In this document: positions 1-7,981 of the stretch, piece after piece
Numbering within the stretch: the first letter of the stretch is position 1
How the letters are laid out: every line of letters begins with the position of its first letter
Assembly: GCA_017436675.1 (NCBI GenBank)
Contig: JAFSCS010000036.1
Span: forward strand, 1-43,931
From: Clostridia bacterium
GTDB taxonomy: Bacteria > Bacillota > Clostridia > Oscillospirales > CAG-382
Direction of reading: 5' to 3'
Length of the DNA: 43,931 bases
Translations under genes and position numbers: made by a program
The notes under the pieces: generated by a model
Told to the model about the DNA's origin: nothing
The model's database searches: none
What the model saw: only the letters and a program-made list of their open reading frames with translations

Positions 1-7
1 AACGGCG

Positions 8-32
8 AAACCCCCGATTTTATCGGGGGTTT
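8..32 (-). terminator. Hairpin terminator of the tRNA-Thr/tRNA-Tyr unit
   Basis: An 11-bp perfect inverted repeat (8-18 with 22-32) built around CCCCCGAT/ATCGGGGG closes a 3-nt loop and carries T residues on either side. It lies just past the 3' end of the minus-strand tRNA genes, so it most likely ends their transcript, although it is symmetrical enough to act in both directions. Confidence 0.75.
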
Positions 33-63
33 CTGTGGGTGCATCTATTTTATGCAACCCTTT

Positions 64-148
64 TGGTGGGGGAAGGTGGATTCGGACCACCGAAGTCAGT
101 GACAACAGATTTACAGTCTGCCCCCTTTGGCCGCTCGGGAATTCCCCC
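64..148 (-). tRNA. tRNA-Tyr (anticodon GTA), CCA encoded
   Basis: Read on the minus strand, GGGGGAA (148-142) pairs with TTCCCCC near the 3' end, followed by an A discriminator and an encoded CCA (66-64). The anticodon loop contains CTGTAAATC with GTA as anticodon, which reads tyrosine codons. The long variable arm expected of bacterial tRNA-Tyr is present, giving 85 nt. The T arm GGTCCGAATCC is visible. It follows tRNA-Thr by 5 nt on the same transcript. Confidence 0.95.
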
Positions 149-153
149 ACATA

Positions 154-228
154 TGGAGCTAGTGAAGGGAATCGAACCCCCAACCTGCTGATTACAAATC
201 AGCTGCTCTACCGTTGAGCCACACTAGC
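154..228 (-). tRNA. tRNA-Thr (anticodon TGT), CCA encoded
   Basis: On the minus strand GCTAGTG pairs with CACTAGC, the discriminator is T and CCA is encoded. The anticodon loop TTTGTAA has TGT, which reads threonine ACA codons. The D arm and the T arm (GGTTCGATTCC) are both clear. Length is 75 nt. It is the first gene of a two-tRNA unit; the promoter lies 19 bp upstream and tRNA-Tyr follows. Confidence 0.95.
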
Positions 229-246
229 ATTTTTGACAGCTTCGTA

Positions 247-275
247 AGTATAACACATTTATTTCGTCTTGTCAA
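247..275 (-). promoter_or_regulatory. Sigma-A promoter of the tRNA unit
   Basis: On the minus strand a TTGACA -35 box (275-270) and a TATACT -10 box (252-247) are separated by exactly 17 bp, directly upstream of tRNA-Thr. Confidence 0.85.
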
Positions 276-340
276 CAGCTTTTTTAAAAATTTTTCAAAA
301 AATTTATTATAATCAAAATCACAAACACCCCACTCTTTTC

Positions 341-369
341 TTGACAATATACCACACCAATGCTATACT
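341..369 (+). promoter_or_regulatory. Sigma-A promoter of the YdcF-like gene
   Basis: TTGACA (341-346), 17-bp spacer, TATACT (364-369). The expected transcript start near 376 leaves only a very short leader before the GTG at 384. This makes the TTG at 393 a possible alternative start. Confidence 0.8.
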
Positions 370-383
370 TTCCTTGAAGGACG

Positions 384-986
384 GTGATATTATTGAAAAA
401 GCGAATTCTTCTTTTCCTTCTTGTTGCGTTTGTATCGATAGCTCTTGCCTTGATAGCCGTCGCATTCAGTATCGTGCATTACGGAAGGCTTGATGAAAAA
501 GCACCGTCCGACGTCGCCATCGTCCTTGGCGCAGGTACGTCAAACGGAAAAGTATCGCCCGTATATCGTGAACGCATAGAGCACGGAATATGGCTCTATG
601 AAAACGACTACGTTGATCATCTCATCTTCACGGGCGGCTACGGGAAAGGGAATGCTATCTCCGATTCGGCAGCAGCAAAAAACTATGCCATCTCTCGCGG
701 TATCCCCGAAAACATCATCTTTATGGAAGAGTCATCAACAATAACGGAGGAAAACCTCGAGCAAGCGAAAATAATAATGGATAATAATTCGTTCAATACC
801 GCAATACTCGTCAGCGATCCGCTCCATATGAAACGAGCAATGCGTATGGCTGGTGACTACGGAATAGACGCCTTGACCTCACCGACTCCGACGAGTATGT
901 ACCGAACCCCAAAAACGAAGCTCCCGTTCTTGCTTCGTGAGGAGTTTTTCTATATCGGCTATCTGATAGTCAGCATATTTCGATGA
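384..986 (+). CDS. YdcF/SanA-like DUF218 membrane-anchored protein
   Basis: The 200-aa product has one N-terminal membrane segment (about residues 5-29) and then a DUF218 (YdcF/SanA/ElyC) domain on the outer side of the membrane. Family hallmarks seen are AIVLGAG (about 45-51), the R-x-R-I-E segment, LIFTGG and SDPLHMKRA. Members of this family have been tied to cell-envelope and vancomycin-sensitivity phenotypes, but the reaction is not established. The start is uncertain. GTG at 384 has AAGG only 3 nt upstream; TTG at 393 gives a more natural MKKRILLFLLV N-terminus. The gene is monocistronic, with its own promoter and a terminator directly behind it. Confidence 0.8.
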   Translation: MILLKKRILLFLLVAFVSIALALIAVAFSIVHYGRLDEKAPSDVAIVLGAGTSNGKVSPVYRERIEHGIWLYENDYVDHLIFTGGYGKGNAISDSAAAKNYAISRGIPENIIFMEESSTITEENLEQAKIIMDNNSFNTAILVSDPLHMKRAMRMAGDYGIDALTSPTPTSMYRTPKTKLPFLLREEFFYIGYLIVSIFR

Positions 987-1021
987 AAAATCGTTTTGCA
1001 TACAGCAAAACGATTTTTTTA
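987..1021. terminator. Bidirectional terminator between convergent genes
   Basis: AAATCGTTTTGC and GCAAAACGATTT form a near-perfect stem around a short ATACA loop. A T-run follows on the plus strand and an A-rich 5' flank gives T residues on the minus strand. It sits between the YdcF-like gene and the oppositely oriented aldose epimerase gene. Confidence 0.8.
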
Positions 1022-1028
1022 TATTCTT

Positions 1029-1856
1029 TTATATTCCTATCCTGTGCGTAAAAATAGCACTTTCATTCGGCTTCAATATCTTGCATCTTTTTGAATTCAA
1101 GCCGTTCACCTCGCCCGCCTGCGGCTCAATGCAAAGGATCCCCATCTCGCCGAGCGCGTTGAAGAGGATCACGTTGTCGAACTCCTCCGAAAATTCATAA
1201 ACGTACCCACCGACCGTGGCGCATTTTCCGTCCCTCTCGAAAAATCCGCTGATCTTCCGTGAAGACGGATCGCATCCATCACGGTATTCCCTCACCGTAG
1301 ATAGCATATTTCCCGTCGGTATATAATTCTCATCGACCTCAAAACGCTTCCCAATAGGCGCCGAAAACCACCTCGGCTCAACGAAGGTCGTGTGAAATGC
1401 GAGCGTAAACGGCATCGCTGAGTCGCCCGTATTCGTCACCGTGACGGCTCTTTCGTATCCTCGCTCGTCCAAAAGGTCACGTATGACTATCTCGAAAGGA
1501 AACGGGTAACGCTCGCCGTTGTTGATGAACCTCGCAGTCACCTCGTTCTCTGATTGACTCATCACCTCAAACGGCGCATCATATAAAAGCCCGTGTATGT
1601 GATTGTTTCTCGTCGGCTCGTTGAGTGGCAGCCCAAATTCATTTCCATCGAAGAAAAACCTTCCGCCCTTCGTCCTGTTGGCAGGGAAGAGCAACGGCGT
1701 CCCGAACAGATAGGGCGAGCTTCTTAATTCCTCGATATCCCTCGGATGCCTCAAAATATCCCTTCCGAAATGGCGCAGCGTGACCGCGTTCATCCCGAAC
1801 CACGGCAATATCTCCGCATACCAATCACCAAAAGTTAGCTTAATGCAATTCTCCAT
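1029..1856 (-). CDS. Aldose 1-epimerase (galactose mutarotase) family protein
   Basis: The 275-aa cytoplasmic protein belongs to the GalM-like beta-sandwich superfamily, which interconverts the alpha and beta anomers of aldoses. The catalytic pieces are recognisable: the NNHIHG motif (His86/His88), a second His at 155 in FHTTF, and the C-terminal base Glu244 in IEPQAGEVNG. FGTPLLFPANR near residue 60 is the usual N-terminal sugar-loop motif. It is somewhat shorter than E. coli GalM (about 346 aa) and resembles the shorter YihR/YeaD-like branch, so substrate specificity is open. It starts 10 nt after the stop of trxB and is probably cotranscribed with it. Confidence 0.85.
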   Translation of the reverse strand: MENCIKLTFGDWYAEILPWFGMNAVTLRHFGRDILRHPRDIEELRSSPYLFGTPLLFPANRTKGGRFFFDGNEFGLPLNEPTRNNHIHGLLYDAPFEVMSQSENEVTARFINNGERYPFPFEIVIRDLLDERGYERAVTVTNTGDSAMPFTLAFHTTFVEPRWFSAPIGKRFEVDENYIPTGNMLSTVREYRDGCDPSSRKISGFFERDGKCATVGGYVYEFSEEFDNVILFNALGEMGILCIEPQAGEVNGLNSKRCKILKPNESAIFTHRIGI

Positions 1857-1866
1857 CGTCCTAAAT

Positions 1867-2790
1867 CTAAATCCCGCTCAAATATTCTTCCGCAAAATGC
1901 GCAGCGACCGCACCGTCGCTAACGGCAGTAACGACCTGACGAAGCACTTTCGTCCTAACGTCACCGACCGCAAAAACACCCTTGATGCTCGTTTTTGTCG
2001 TCTCGTCTGCAATAATATATCCGTTTTTGTCAAGCGGCAACGCCCCTCCGAGAAACGCAGTAACAGGCTCACGCCCAACACTGACGAATACACCGTCACA
2101 GTCAATGACCTTCGTTTCTGCCGTGTTCACGTCCTTGACCTTGATACCGCCGACTTTCTTTTCGGCAATAAATCCCTCAACAACACTGTTCCAAACGAAT
2201 TCAACGTTCTCTGCCTTCAAAAGCGGTTCGTGATATATCCGCGTCGCACGAAGCGTGTCTCTGCGATGCACGAGATAGACCTTGCTCGCAAGCCTCGATA
2301 AATATAAAGCATCGCTCACCGCCGAGTTTCCGCCACCAACGACAACGACCGTCTTTCCCTTGTAGAACCGCCCGTCACAGTGCGCACAATAGTGAACACC
2401 GCGACCGATGAGCTCATTCTCACCCGGGACACCGAGCTGCCTTGCGTTTGCACCGGATGCAATAATAACGACCTTCGAAAGCATCTCGCCCACCGTCGTG
2501 ATGACCTTCTTTATCTCTCCGCCAAGCTCGACCGCATTGACCTCGGCATATTCAGTCCTTGCACCGAATCGCTCAGCACCCTGCATCATCTTCATACCGA
2601 GCGTAAACCCGTCGATCCCTTCGTCAAATCCGGGATAGTTTTCAATGTCGCCCGTCAACGTCATCTGACCGCCAACCGACATCCTTTCAACAACAACGAC
2701 GTCAAGCCCTGCCCTCGCACCGTATAAAGCAGCCGTGTAGCCCGCAGGTCCTCCGCCGATAATGATCATATCATAAACGTGATCTGTCAT
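1867..2790 (-). CDS. trxB: Thioredoxin reductase (NADPH)
   Basis: The 307-aa flavoprotein transfers electrons from NADPH through FAD to a redox-active disulfide and on to thioredoxin. The FAD fold GGGPAGYTAALY (about 12-23), the active-site pair Cys135 and Cys138 in CAHCDG, the NADPH fold GGGNSAVSDALYL, the HRRD..RA phosphate-binding motif and the C-terminal FAD motif FAVGDV are all present. Length is normal. The dipeptide between the two cysteines is Ala-His, whereas Ala-Thr or Ala-Val is more usual. The ATG has AGGTGAG upstream. It precedes the aldose epimerase gene by 10 nt. Confidence 0.93.
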   Translation of the reverse strand: MTDHVYDMIIIGGGPAGYTAALYGARAGLDVVVVERMSVGGQMTLTGDIENYPGFDEGIDGFTLGMKMMQGAERFGARTEYAEVNAVELGGEIKKVITTVGEMLSKVVIIASGANARQLGVPGENELIGRGVHYCAHCDGRFYKGKTVVVVGGGNSAVSDALYLSRLASKVYLVHRRDTLRATRIYHEPLLKAENVEFVWNSVVEGFIAEKKVGGIKVKDVNTAETKVIDCDGVFVSVGREPVTAFLGGALPLDKNGYIIADETTKTSIKGVFAVGDVRTKVLRQVVTAVSDGAVAAHFAEEYLSGI

Positions 2791-2876
2791 ATATCATTTT
2801 CTCACCTTTTTTTCTTAATTATAACCGGATCCGCCACCAAAAACAGTGACCTCGTCACAAAAATCATACCATATTA

Positions 2877-2905
2877 TTGAAAAAAACGCAAGAATATGTT
2901 ATATT
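2877..2905 (+). promoter_or_regulatory. Sigma-A promoter of the MFS transporter/GDPD operon
   Basis: TTGAAA (2877-2882), 17-bp spacer and TATATT (2900-2905), 30 bp upstream of the transporter ATG, which itself has a GAAAGGA ribosome site. Confidence 0.7.
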
Positions 2906-2935
2906 TAATTAAAGAATATCGAAAGGATATGAAAA

Positions 2936-4342
2936 ATGAAGCTCAACTATAAACGAACTATACTCGTCGGAATGGCTTTTTTCTTGATAAGCGCATTCTG
3001 GCAAGCATACGATGCAATAATCCCTCTGATATTAACTAACCACTACGGACTACCGCAATCCGTCTCGGGCGTAGTTATGTCGCTTGATAACATCCTTGCC
3101 GCATTCCTGCTCCCGTTTTTCGGCGCAATGTCCGACAAGGTGAAAACGAAGCTCGGAAAACGTACACCCTTTATTTTGATCGGAACAGTGATCGCCATCG
3201 TCACCTTTGTCGCATTAACGTATATCGATAACTATCAGCTTGCAAAGGTAATAGCCGAGGGTATCCCCGAGATCTCTCAAGGCGTAATGACTGATGCCGC
3301 ATATGAGGAGCTGATCCGAAAAACAACTCTCGAGCTGACTCTTGCCAACCCATTCCCGCTCGTTGGATTTATATTGACGCTTCTCGTCGTCCTCGTCGCA
3401 ATGGCGACCTTCCGCTCGCCTGCAGTAGCATTGATGCCCGACGTCACCGTGAAGCCGCTTCGCTCGAAGGCTAACGCGATAATCAACCTCACGGGTACTG
3501 TCGGCGCGATCTTGGTGCTCGTCCTCGGAAAGCTCTTTAAAACGTCAAGTATGCCGTATATGCAATACACGAGCTACGTCTTTGCAGTATGCCTCGTGAT
3601 GCTCGTCGGCTTTATAGTGTTCATACTCACCGTGAAGGAAAACGCGTGGGCAAAGGAAATGGAAGAGGAAACGATCCGCCTCGGACTTGAGGAAAAAGTC
3701 GAAGAGCCGAGTGCTGAGAATAAGAGCAACCTATCAAAGCCAATGCTCCGTTCGCTTCTTTTCATCCTCGCCTCAGTAGCACTTTGGTATATCGGCTATA
3801 ACTCGATAACGAGTAAATATTCCGTCTATGCAATGAACGTCCTCGGCTTTGACTATAACTATACACTGATCGTCGCCCAAGCCGCAGCGATCGTGTCATA
3901 TATCCCCGTAGGTATCATCGCCTCCAAAATAGGACGTAAAAAAACGATCCTTGCAGGTATCATAATGCTTGCAACAGCATTCTTCTGCGGAATCTTCGTC
4001 ACCCCCGCAACTCCCGAGATCGTAATGTATCCTGTCTTCAGCCTCGCAGGTATCGGCTGGGCAACGATAAACGTCAACTCGTTCCCGATGGTCGTTGAGC
4101 TCGCGAAAAACGGCGACGTTGGAAAATATACGGGCTACTATTATACCGCATCAATGGCGGCACAGGTGTTTGCACCGATATTCTCGGGCATTCTCTACGA
4201 TCTGCTCGGAATGAGATACGTGTTCTTCACCTTCGGAGCAGTATTCGTTGTCTTCTCGTTTTTGACGATGCTCTTCGTAAAGCACGGCGACTCAAAGGTA
4301 ATAGAAAAGAAGAGTGCTCTCGAGCACCTCGACGTTGATTGA
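2936..4342 (+). CDS. MFS transporter, SLC45/GPH-like sugar permease
   Basis: The 468-aa integral membrane protein has about twelve hydrophobic helices in two halves. The loop after helix 2 reads GAMSDKVKTKLGKRTPF, which matches the D-K...G-R-R-P signature of the SLC45 and glycoside-pentoside-hexuronide type symporters. The second half has the paralogous ASKIGRKKT loop. It probably imports a sugar or oligosaccharide with a cation; the substrate cannot be told. There is an unusually long acidic loop (about 65 residues) between helices 3 and 4 and another charged central loop rich in Glu. The following glycerophosphodiesterase gene starts one base after this stop, so the two form an operon. Confidence 0.8.
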   Translation: MKLNYKRTILVGMAFFLISAFWQAYDAIIPLILTNHYGLPQSVSGVVMSLDNILAAFLLPFFGAMSDKVKTKLGKRTPFILIGTVIAIVTFVALTYIDNYQLAKVIAEGIPEISQGVMTDAAYEELIRKTTLELTLANPFPLVGFILTLLVVLVAMATFRSPAVALMPDVTVKPLRSKANAIINLTGTVGAILVLVLGKLFKTSSMPYMQYTSYVFAVCLVMLVGFIVFILTVKENAWAKEMEEETIRLGLEEKVEEPSAENKSNLSKPMLRSLLFILASVALWYIGYNSITSKYSVYAMNVLGFDYNYTLIVAQAAAIVSYIPVGIIASKIGRKKTILAGIIMLATAFFCGIFVTPATPEIVMYPVFSLAGIGWATINVNSFPMVVELAKNGDVGKYTGYYYTASMAAQVFAPIFSGILYDLLGMRYVFFTFGAVFVVFSFLTMLFVKHGDSKVIEKKSALEHLDVD

Positions 4343-4343
4343 T

Positions 4344-5141
4344 ATGGAAATACTGCTTTATATTTTAACAACGATAGCCGTCCTTTTTCTCCTGTACGTG
4401 CTTGTCCTCGTGCGCCCGAGAAAAAGAAAAGTCGATAAAACGGGACTTATCACCGACTACGCCCACCGCGGACTTCACAGTGAGACCGTCCCCGAAAATA
4501 GCCTGAAAGCCTTTCAGAATGCAGTCGATAACGGCTATGGCATCGAGCTCGACGTCCAGCTTTCAAAGGACGGCGAGGTAATGGTCTTCCACGACTATAC
4601 CCTCGATCGAATGACCGAGAGAAAAGGGAAGCTTTGTGATTTGACCGCCTCGGAGCTGAAAACCGTCTCGCTGAAGAATACCGACCAAACGATCCCTACA
4701 CTAAGTGAAGTGTTAACGCTCGTCGATGGAAAAATACCGATCCTGATCGAGCTGAAGGGCGAAAGCCTCGATACCCGCCTTTGTGAAAATGTCGCCGATC
4801 GATTGAAGGACTATAACGGAAAATATTGTATCGAAAGCTTCAATCCGCTTTTAATAAAAAAGATGAAAAAATTCCTTCCGAACATCTTCTACGGTCAGCT
4901 ATATACGAACGTCTGCCGCGATCACGGAGTAAACTTAATAAACCTCCTGCTGACGTGTATGGCGTTAAACGTCATCTCGCGCCCCGATTTTATCGCATAT
5001 AATAAGCTCGATAGAAGCTCACTTCCCGTAAAGATAACGACGTGCCTTTTCAAAGCTCCGCGATTTGTCTGGACGGTGAAAACACCCGAAGAACACGAAA
5101 AAGCACATTCCTCAAACGAAAACGCAATATTCGAAAAATAA
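4344..5141 (+). CDS. Membrane-anchored glycerophosphodiester phosphodiesterase
   Basis: The 265-aa protein has an N-terminal membrane helix (about residues 3-22) and a GDPD domain. The catalytic His-Arg of YAHRGL, the Glu-Asp pair of IELDVQL and the His-Asp of VFHDYTLDRMT are all in place, and IPILIELKG gives the later metal-binding Glu. The family hydrolyses glycerophosphodiesters to glycerol-3-phosphate and an alcohol. I chose ATG 4344, one base past the upstream TGA (4340-4342), over a GTG at 4314 inside the transporter gene. No clear ribosome site is visible, so translation is probably coupled to the transporter. A strong terminator follows at once. Confidence 0.85.
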   Translation: MEILLYILTTIAVLFLLYVLVLVRPRKRKVDKTGLITDYAHRGLHSETVPENSLKAFQNAVDNGYGIELDVQLSKDGEVMVFHDYTLDRMTERKGKLCDLTASELKTVSLKNTDQTIPTLSEVLTLVDGKIPILIELKGESLDTRLCENVADRLKDYNGKYCIESFNPLLIKKMKKFLPNIFYGQLYTNVCRDHGVNLINLLLTCMALNVISRPDFIAYNKLDRSSLPVKITTCLFKAPRFVWTVKTPEEHEKAHSSNENAIFEK

Positions 5142-5146
5142 AAGAT

Positions 5147-5179
5147 GCTCCTCGACCGCAATAAGTCGAGGAGCTTTTT
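5147..5179 (+). terminator. Rho-independent terminator after the GDPD gene
   Basis: GCTCCTCGAC (5147-5156) pairs perfectly with GTCGAGGAGC (5165-5174), loop of 8 nt, followed by five T residues. Confidence 0.9.
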
Positions 5180-5193
5180 CAAGGAGAAGGACA

Positions 5194-6039
5194 TCAAAAC
5201 GAAAATCCTTCCAAAATATCAAAAAGTAAGTCTCTTGCTTCATCTTCGCTATTTGCACTGATGCCGGAGATCCTCACTAAATATGAGGTAGCATTAGTGT
5301 GGAAAACAGCCTCATACCAAATATCATTAATATCACCCTTCCAATCGATGCGGATGATCCTTGCGGGCAAACCGCTTTCGGCAGTGTATTCTTCGCTTGA
5401 CATACCGTCGAGCTCTTGTTCTTTGCTACCGCCAAAGGAGTGACCGATGTAGTGATAGCTCTCGACAGCTTCGGGCGCGATCGCATCGTGCTCTGCCGTC
5501 ACTATAGCCTCAACGTCAACGTGGAATCGATCTATACGATATGAAGCATAGGTCTTTGCACGGAAAAGCCTTCCGTCGATCCCTTCGTATTTCGTAAAGC
5601 AGTGTGCGTTAAAGTCATCATCCTTTTCCAACGAATACTTGTATGATGGCGTTCCGTTTGAAATGACACCGTTTGTTATAAGATCGAATCCCAAAGCCAA
5701 CTCAGCCTCTTCGAGACTGTCATATACAACGTTTTTTTCACCGTCAAAGCTACGAATATCCTCGTTGAAATCCGTTATCGGACGATTCTCAACGTCCTTG
5801 AATTGAACGCGATATGAGTTTCCTCTTATAATACTGATATATCCTTCGTCAAATATACTGTTGATCGCAAAAGCAGCAACGCAAGTTAGGAGTAAACAAG
5901 CCAAGCACACCAACGCGAGACGCTTTCTATTTATCGTTCTTGGCTTTTCTGCCCGAGAAAAAATAATTTTTTTGCGAATATCATCCTTCGTCTCCTGCGC
6001 GAGAGCGATATCGCCGATGATCTTTTTGTATCGTTCCAT
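5194..6039 (-). CDS. Probable anti-sigma factor, single-pass membrane protein
   Basis: The 281-aa protein has a charged N-terminal cytoplasmic part (1-40), one membrane helix (about 41-60) and an extracytoplasmic domain of about 220 residues, rich in acidic and aromatic residues. I see no enzymatic motif. The C-terminal part resembles the DUF4367/DUF4179-type sensor domains often attached to Firmicutes anti-sigma factors. Its start lies 3 nt after the stop of the ECF sigma factor gene, the classic arrangement for a sigma/anti-sigma pair. The N-terminal part would hold the sigma factor at the membrane until an envelope signal releases it. The function is inferred mainly from position and topology. 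Confidence 0.65.
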   Translation of the reverse strand: MERYKKIIGDIALAQETKDDIRKKIIFSRAEKPRTINRKRLALVCLACLLLTCVAAFAINSIFDEGYISIIRGNSYRVQFKDVENRPITDFNEDIRSFDGEKNVVYDSLEEAELALGFDLITNGVISNGTPSYKYSLEKDDDFNAHCFTKYEGIDGRLFRAKTYASYRIDRFHVDVEAIVTAEHDAIAPEAVESYHYIGHSFGGSKEQELDGMSSEEYTAESGLPARIIRIDWKGDINDIWYEAVFHTNATSYLVRISGISANSEDEARDLLFDILEGFSF

Positions 6040-6042
6040 ATT

Positions 6043-6495
6043 TTAATCCAGCTCCTTCGAAAGTAGTTTTTTTGCTCTGCTCATTCTTGTTTGAACAGCG
6101 CTGACGGATATCTTTAAAATATCCGCGATCTCGTTTTGCGAGTATCCCTCATAATAGTACAGATGAACGACGAGACGGTATTTCGTCGGTAAATGCATAA
6201 CTGCATCCCAAACCTCCTTGTCACCGTCGCTTTCAAATACGAGAGAGTCATCAAGCTCGCCAACGTTCTTGCGCCAAAATGACCGAAGAAGGTTTTTGCA
6301 TTCGTTGGCGGTGCAAGTCAAAAGGAAAGCCTTTTCCTTTCCGTCTGAAATCGTAACGTCGTGCTCGATCAACTTCAAAAATACACCTTGACATACGTCC
6401 TCGGCATCATATCTGTTGCCGAGATAGCTCAGTGCCAGCCTGAATACGTCATCGCCGAATTGGTCGAACAATCGCGCGGCAGCTTGCCTTTCCAA
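6043..6495 (-). CDS. ECF-type RNA polymerase sigma factor
   Basis: The 150-aa protein has sigma region 2 (about residues 5-70, with LSYLGNRYDAEDVCQGVFLK) and region 4 (about 95-148). The region-4 helix-turn-helix reads YYEGYSQNEIADILKISVSA followed by VQTRMSRAKKLL. There is no region 1 or 3, as usual for ECF factors. The start is TTG at 6495, preceded by GAGGAG at good spacing; no in-frame ATG is nearby. It directly precedes the probable anti-sigma gene, and a membrane protein gene ends 90 bp upstream. I could not find a convincing GGAAC-type ECF promoter in the gap. Confidence 0.9.
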   Translation of the reverse strand: MERQAAARLFDQFGDDVFRLALSYLGNRYDAEDVCQGVFLKLIEHDVTISDGKEKAFLLTCTANECKNLLRSFWRKNVGELDDSLVFESDGDKEVWDAVMHLPTKYRLVVHLYYYEGYSQNEIADILKISVSAVQTRMSRAKKLLSKELD

Positions 6496-6585
6496 CCTGA
6501 TTCTCCTCCTCGCCTTCGTTTTTTTGAGATCTCATTTATATAACAATCGAGAGGATCAAAATATCACAATTCAATATAAAATTTT

Positions 6586-7824
6586 TTATCTGTCAATACA
6601 ATTTCTTTCCAACGCGTTTAAAAATCCCGAAGCGGTAAATATCTTATACCCACCGATAACGTCGCCGTTGTCGAGCGTAGTGACGCTTCCGTCGTATGCG
6701 TTCATAATATCGTTCGGAACGGGATTTATAATGATCAGCTTTTGTCCTTCGGCGTCAAAATCGAATTTGAACGTCGTGTTGTAGCTGAATATCTTTATCT
6801 TGAATACGATCAGCGTGTGAACGAAGGTGCAGATCCCGCCCTCGCTGATAAACATCGGCGTGCCGCGGCGCCGTGCGTGTAAAAGCTTGCAGGCGTATTT
6901 CTTTCCGCCACGCGTGAAATTGAAGTCCTCGCCTTGCACCAATCCGAAAAGCGACCTGTACGGATTCGCTATCTCGGAAATATCGATCTTGTTTTCTTCA
7001 ACGACTTTTTTCAATCTTTGAATGAAGCTCCTTCTCTTGATAAGAAGACGAAGATATGAAAGCACGAAGACTGCGAAAACGATCAAAGCGGCGTATAAGA
7101 TCATCTTCCAAGTTATCGTGTAATAAAACAGCTGAACAAATGATAGAACGAACGGTATGAACAATACGAGTGCAAGCGGTGCCATCCAGTATGCTAACGA
7201 AATGATAAGCAATTGCTTCAAAAAGCCGTCCTGCCCGTCCTTCTTCTTTTTTGTGATGTATATTCTGTCGCGCATCAGTGATTCTGCCTTTTGCTTCGGC
7301 AACGGGATCACCCTGACCGCCGACATCTTTGCGAGAATGAATACCGAAAGCATCAATACCACAAATACCGCCTTTACGATAACAGTTGATGTCATCGTGT
7401 CATTTCCTCTCAAAAAAACGTTCCAGATCGGATAAAAGCACGTTTGCATCGGAAGAATGCACCATAAAACCGCAATAATAAGAAATTCATAATAAAACTT
7501 CGAAATTCTGAAAACAGCCCTGAGACATATGGCGAAGCTGCTCGGAGCCATCTCGAGAACTTTCGGGATTATCATCTCGTCAAATATCGTCGTCAACCTC
7601 ACGAGCGAATAAAATAACATCGGAATGATAACTATCGAAACAACGTCCGTGAGGTCCTCAAAATGCACGTTGATGTCATACATCTTGACAAATCTGCTTC
7701 CGGAGACCATAAAGTATGATGCTTGTGATAATAAAATGTGTAACCCGAAAACAGTAAAGAACAACACGAACGGCATCAAAACACGCCGTATTTTCGAAAG
7801 ATCAAATAATTGCAGCCTTTCCAT
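6586..7824 (-). CDS. Multi-pass membrane protein of unknown function
   Basis: This 412-aa protein is not one I recognise. The first about 270 residues carry six or so hydrophobic segments (near 14-34, 55-72, 112-132, 145-165, 205-235 and 238-258) separated by basic loops. The last 140 residues are soluble and look like a beta-rich domain with a CTFVHTLIVFKIKIF stretch and no recognisable catalytic motif. The ATG has a GGAGGTG ribosome site 7 nt away, and a perfect consensus promoter lies upstream. The ECF sigma and anti-sigma genes follow in the same direction 90 bp on, so it may share their transcript or be part of the stress response they control. Confidence 0.6.
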   Translation of the reverse strand: MERLQLFDLSKIRRVLMPFVLFFTVFGLHILLSQASYFMVSGSRFVKMYDINVHFEDLTDVVSIVIIPMLFYSLVRLTTIFDEMIIPKVLEMAPSSFAICLRAVFRISKFYYEFLIIAVLWCILPMQTCFYPIWNVFLRGNDTMTSTVIVKAVFVVLMLSVFILAKMSAVRVIPLPKQKAESLMRDRIYITKKKKDGQDGFLKQLLIISLAYWMAPLALVLFIPFVLSFVQLFYYTITWKMILYAALIVFAVFVLSYLRLLIKRRSFIQRLKKVVEENKIDISEIANPYRSLFGLVQGEDFNFTRGGKKYACKLLHARRRGTPMFISEGGICTFVHTLIVFKIKIFSYNTTFKFDFDAEGQKLIIINPVPNDIMNAYDGSVTTLDNGDVIGGYKIFTASGFLNALERNCIDR

Positions 7825-7849
7825 ATACGCACCTCCATAAGTTTATTTG

Positions 7850-7878
7850 ATTATAACACACAATCATCTGATTGTCAA
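7850..7878 (-). promoter_or_regulatory. Consensus sigma-A promoter of the 412-aa membrane protein
   Basis: On the minus strand TTGACA (7878-7873), 17-bp spacer and TATAAT (7855-7850), a full match to consensus, 25 bp upstream of the ATG. It is divergent from the promoter at 7926-7954. Confidence 0.85.
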
Positions 7879-7925
7879 CATAAATCTACTTTATATTCCC
7901 CCCTCCGAACAGAAAATATTTCTTG

Positions 7926-7954
7926 TTGAATAAAGTAAAATAATATGTTATAAT
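7926..7954 (+). promoter_or_regulatory. Sigma-A promoter of the surface protein gene
   Basis: TTGAAT (7926-7931), 17-bp spacer, TATAAT (7949-7954). AAGGAGG at 7968-7974 serves the ATG at 7982. Confidence 0.8.
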
Positions 7955-7981
7955 CGTATTATAAAACAAGGAGGTATAATA

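Noticed and set aside
1780..2727. Open frames antisense to trxB and the epimerase gene
   Set aside because: They are shadows of well-conserved minus-strand genes, have no ribosome site or recognisable domain, and follow from the codon bias of the real frame.
6496..6585. An autoregulatory ECF promoter before the sigma factor
   Set aside because: No GGAAC-type -35 with a suitable -10 was found; only A/T-rich sequence with a TTGACA lacking a matching -10.
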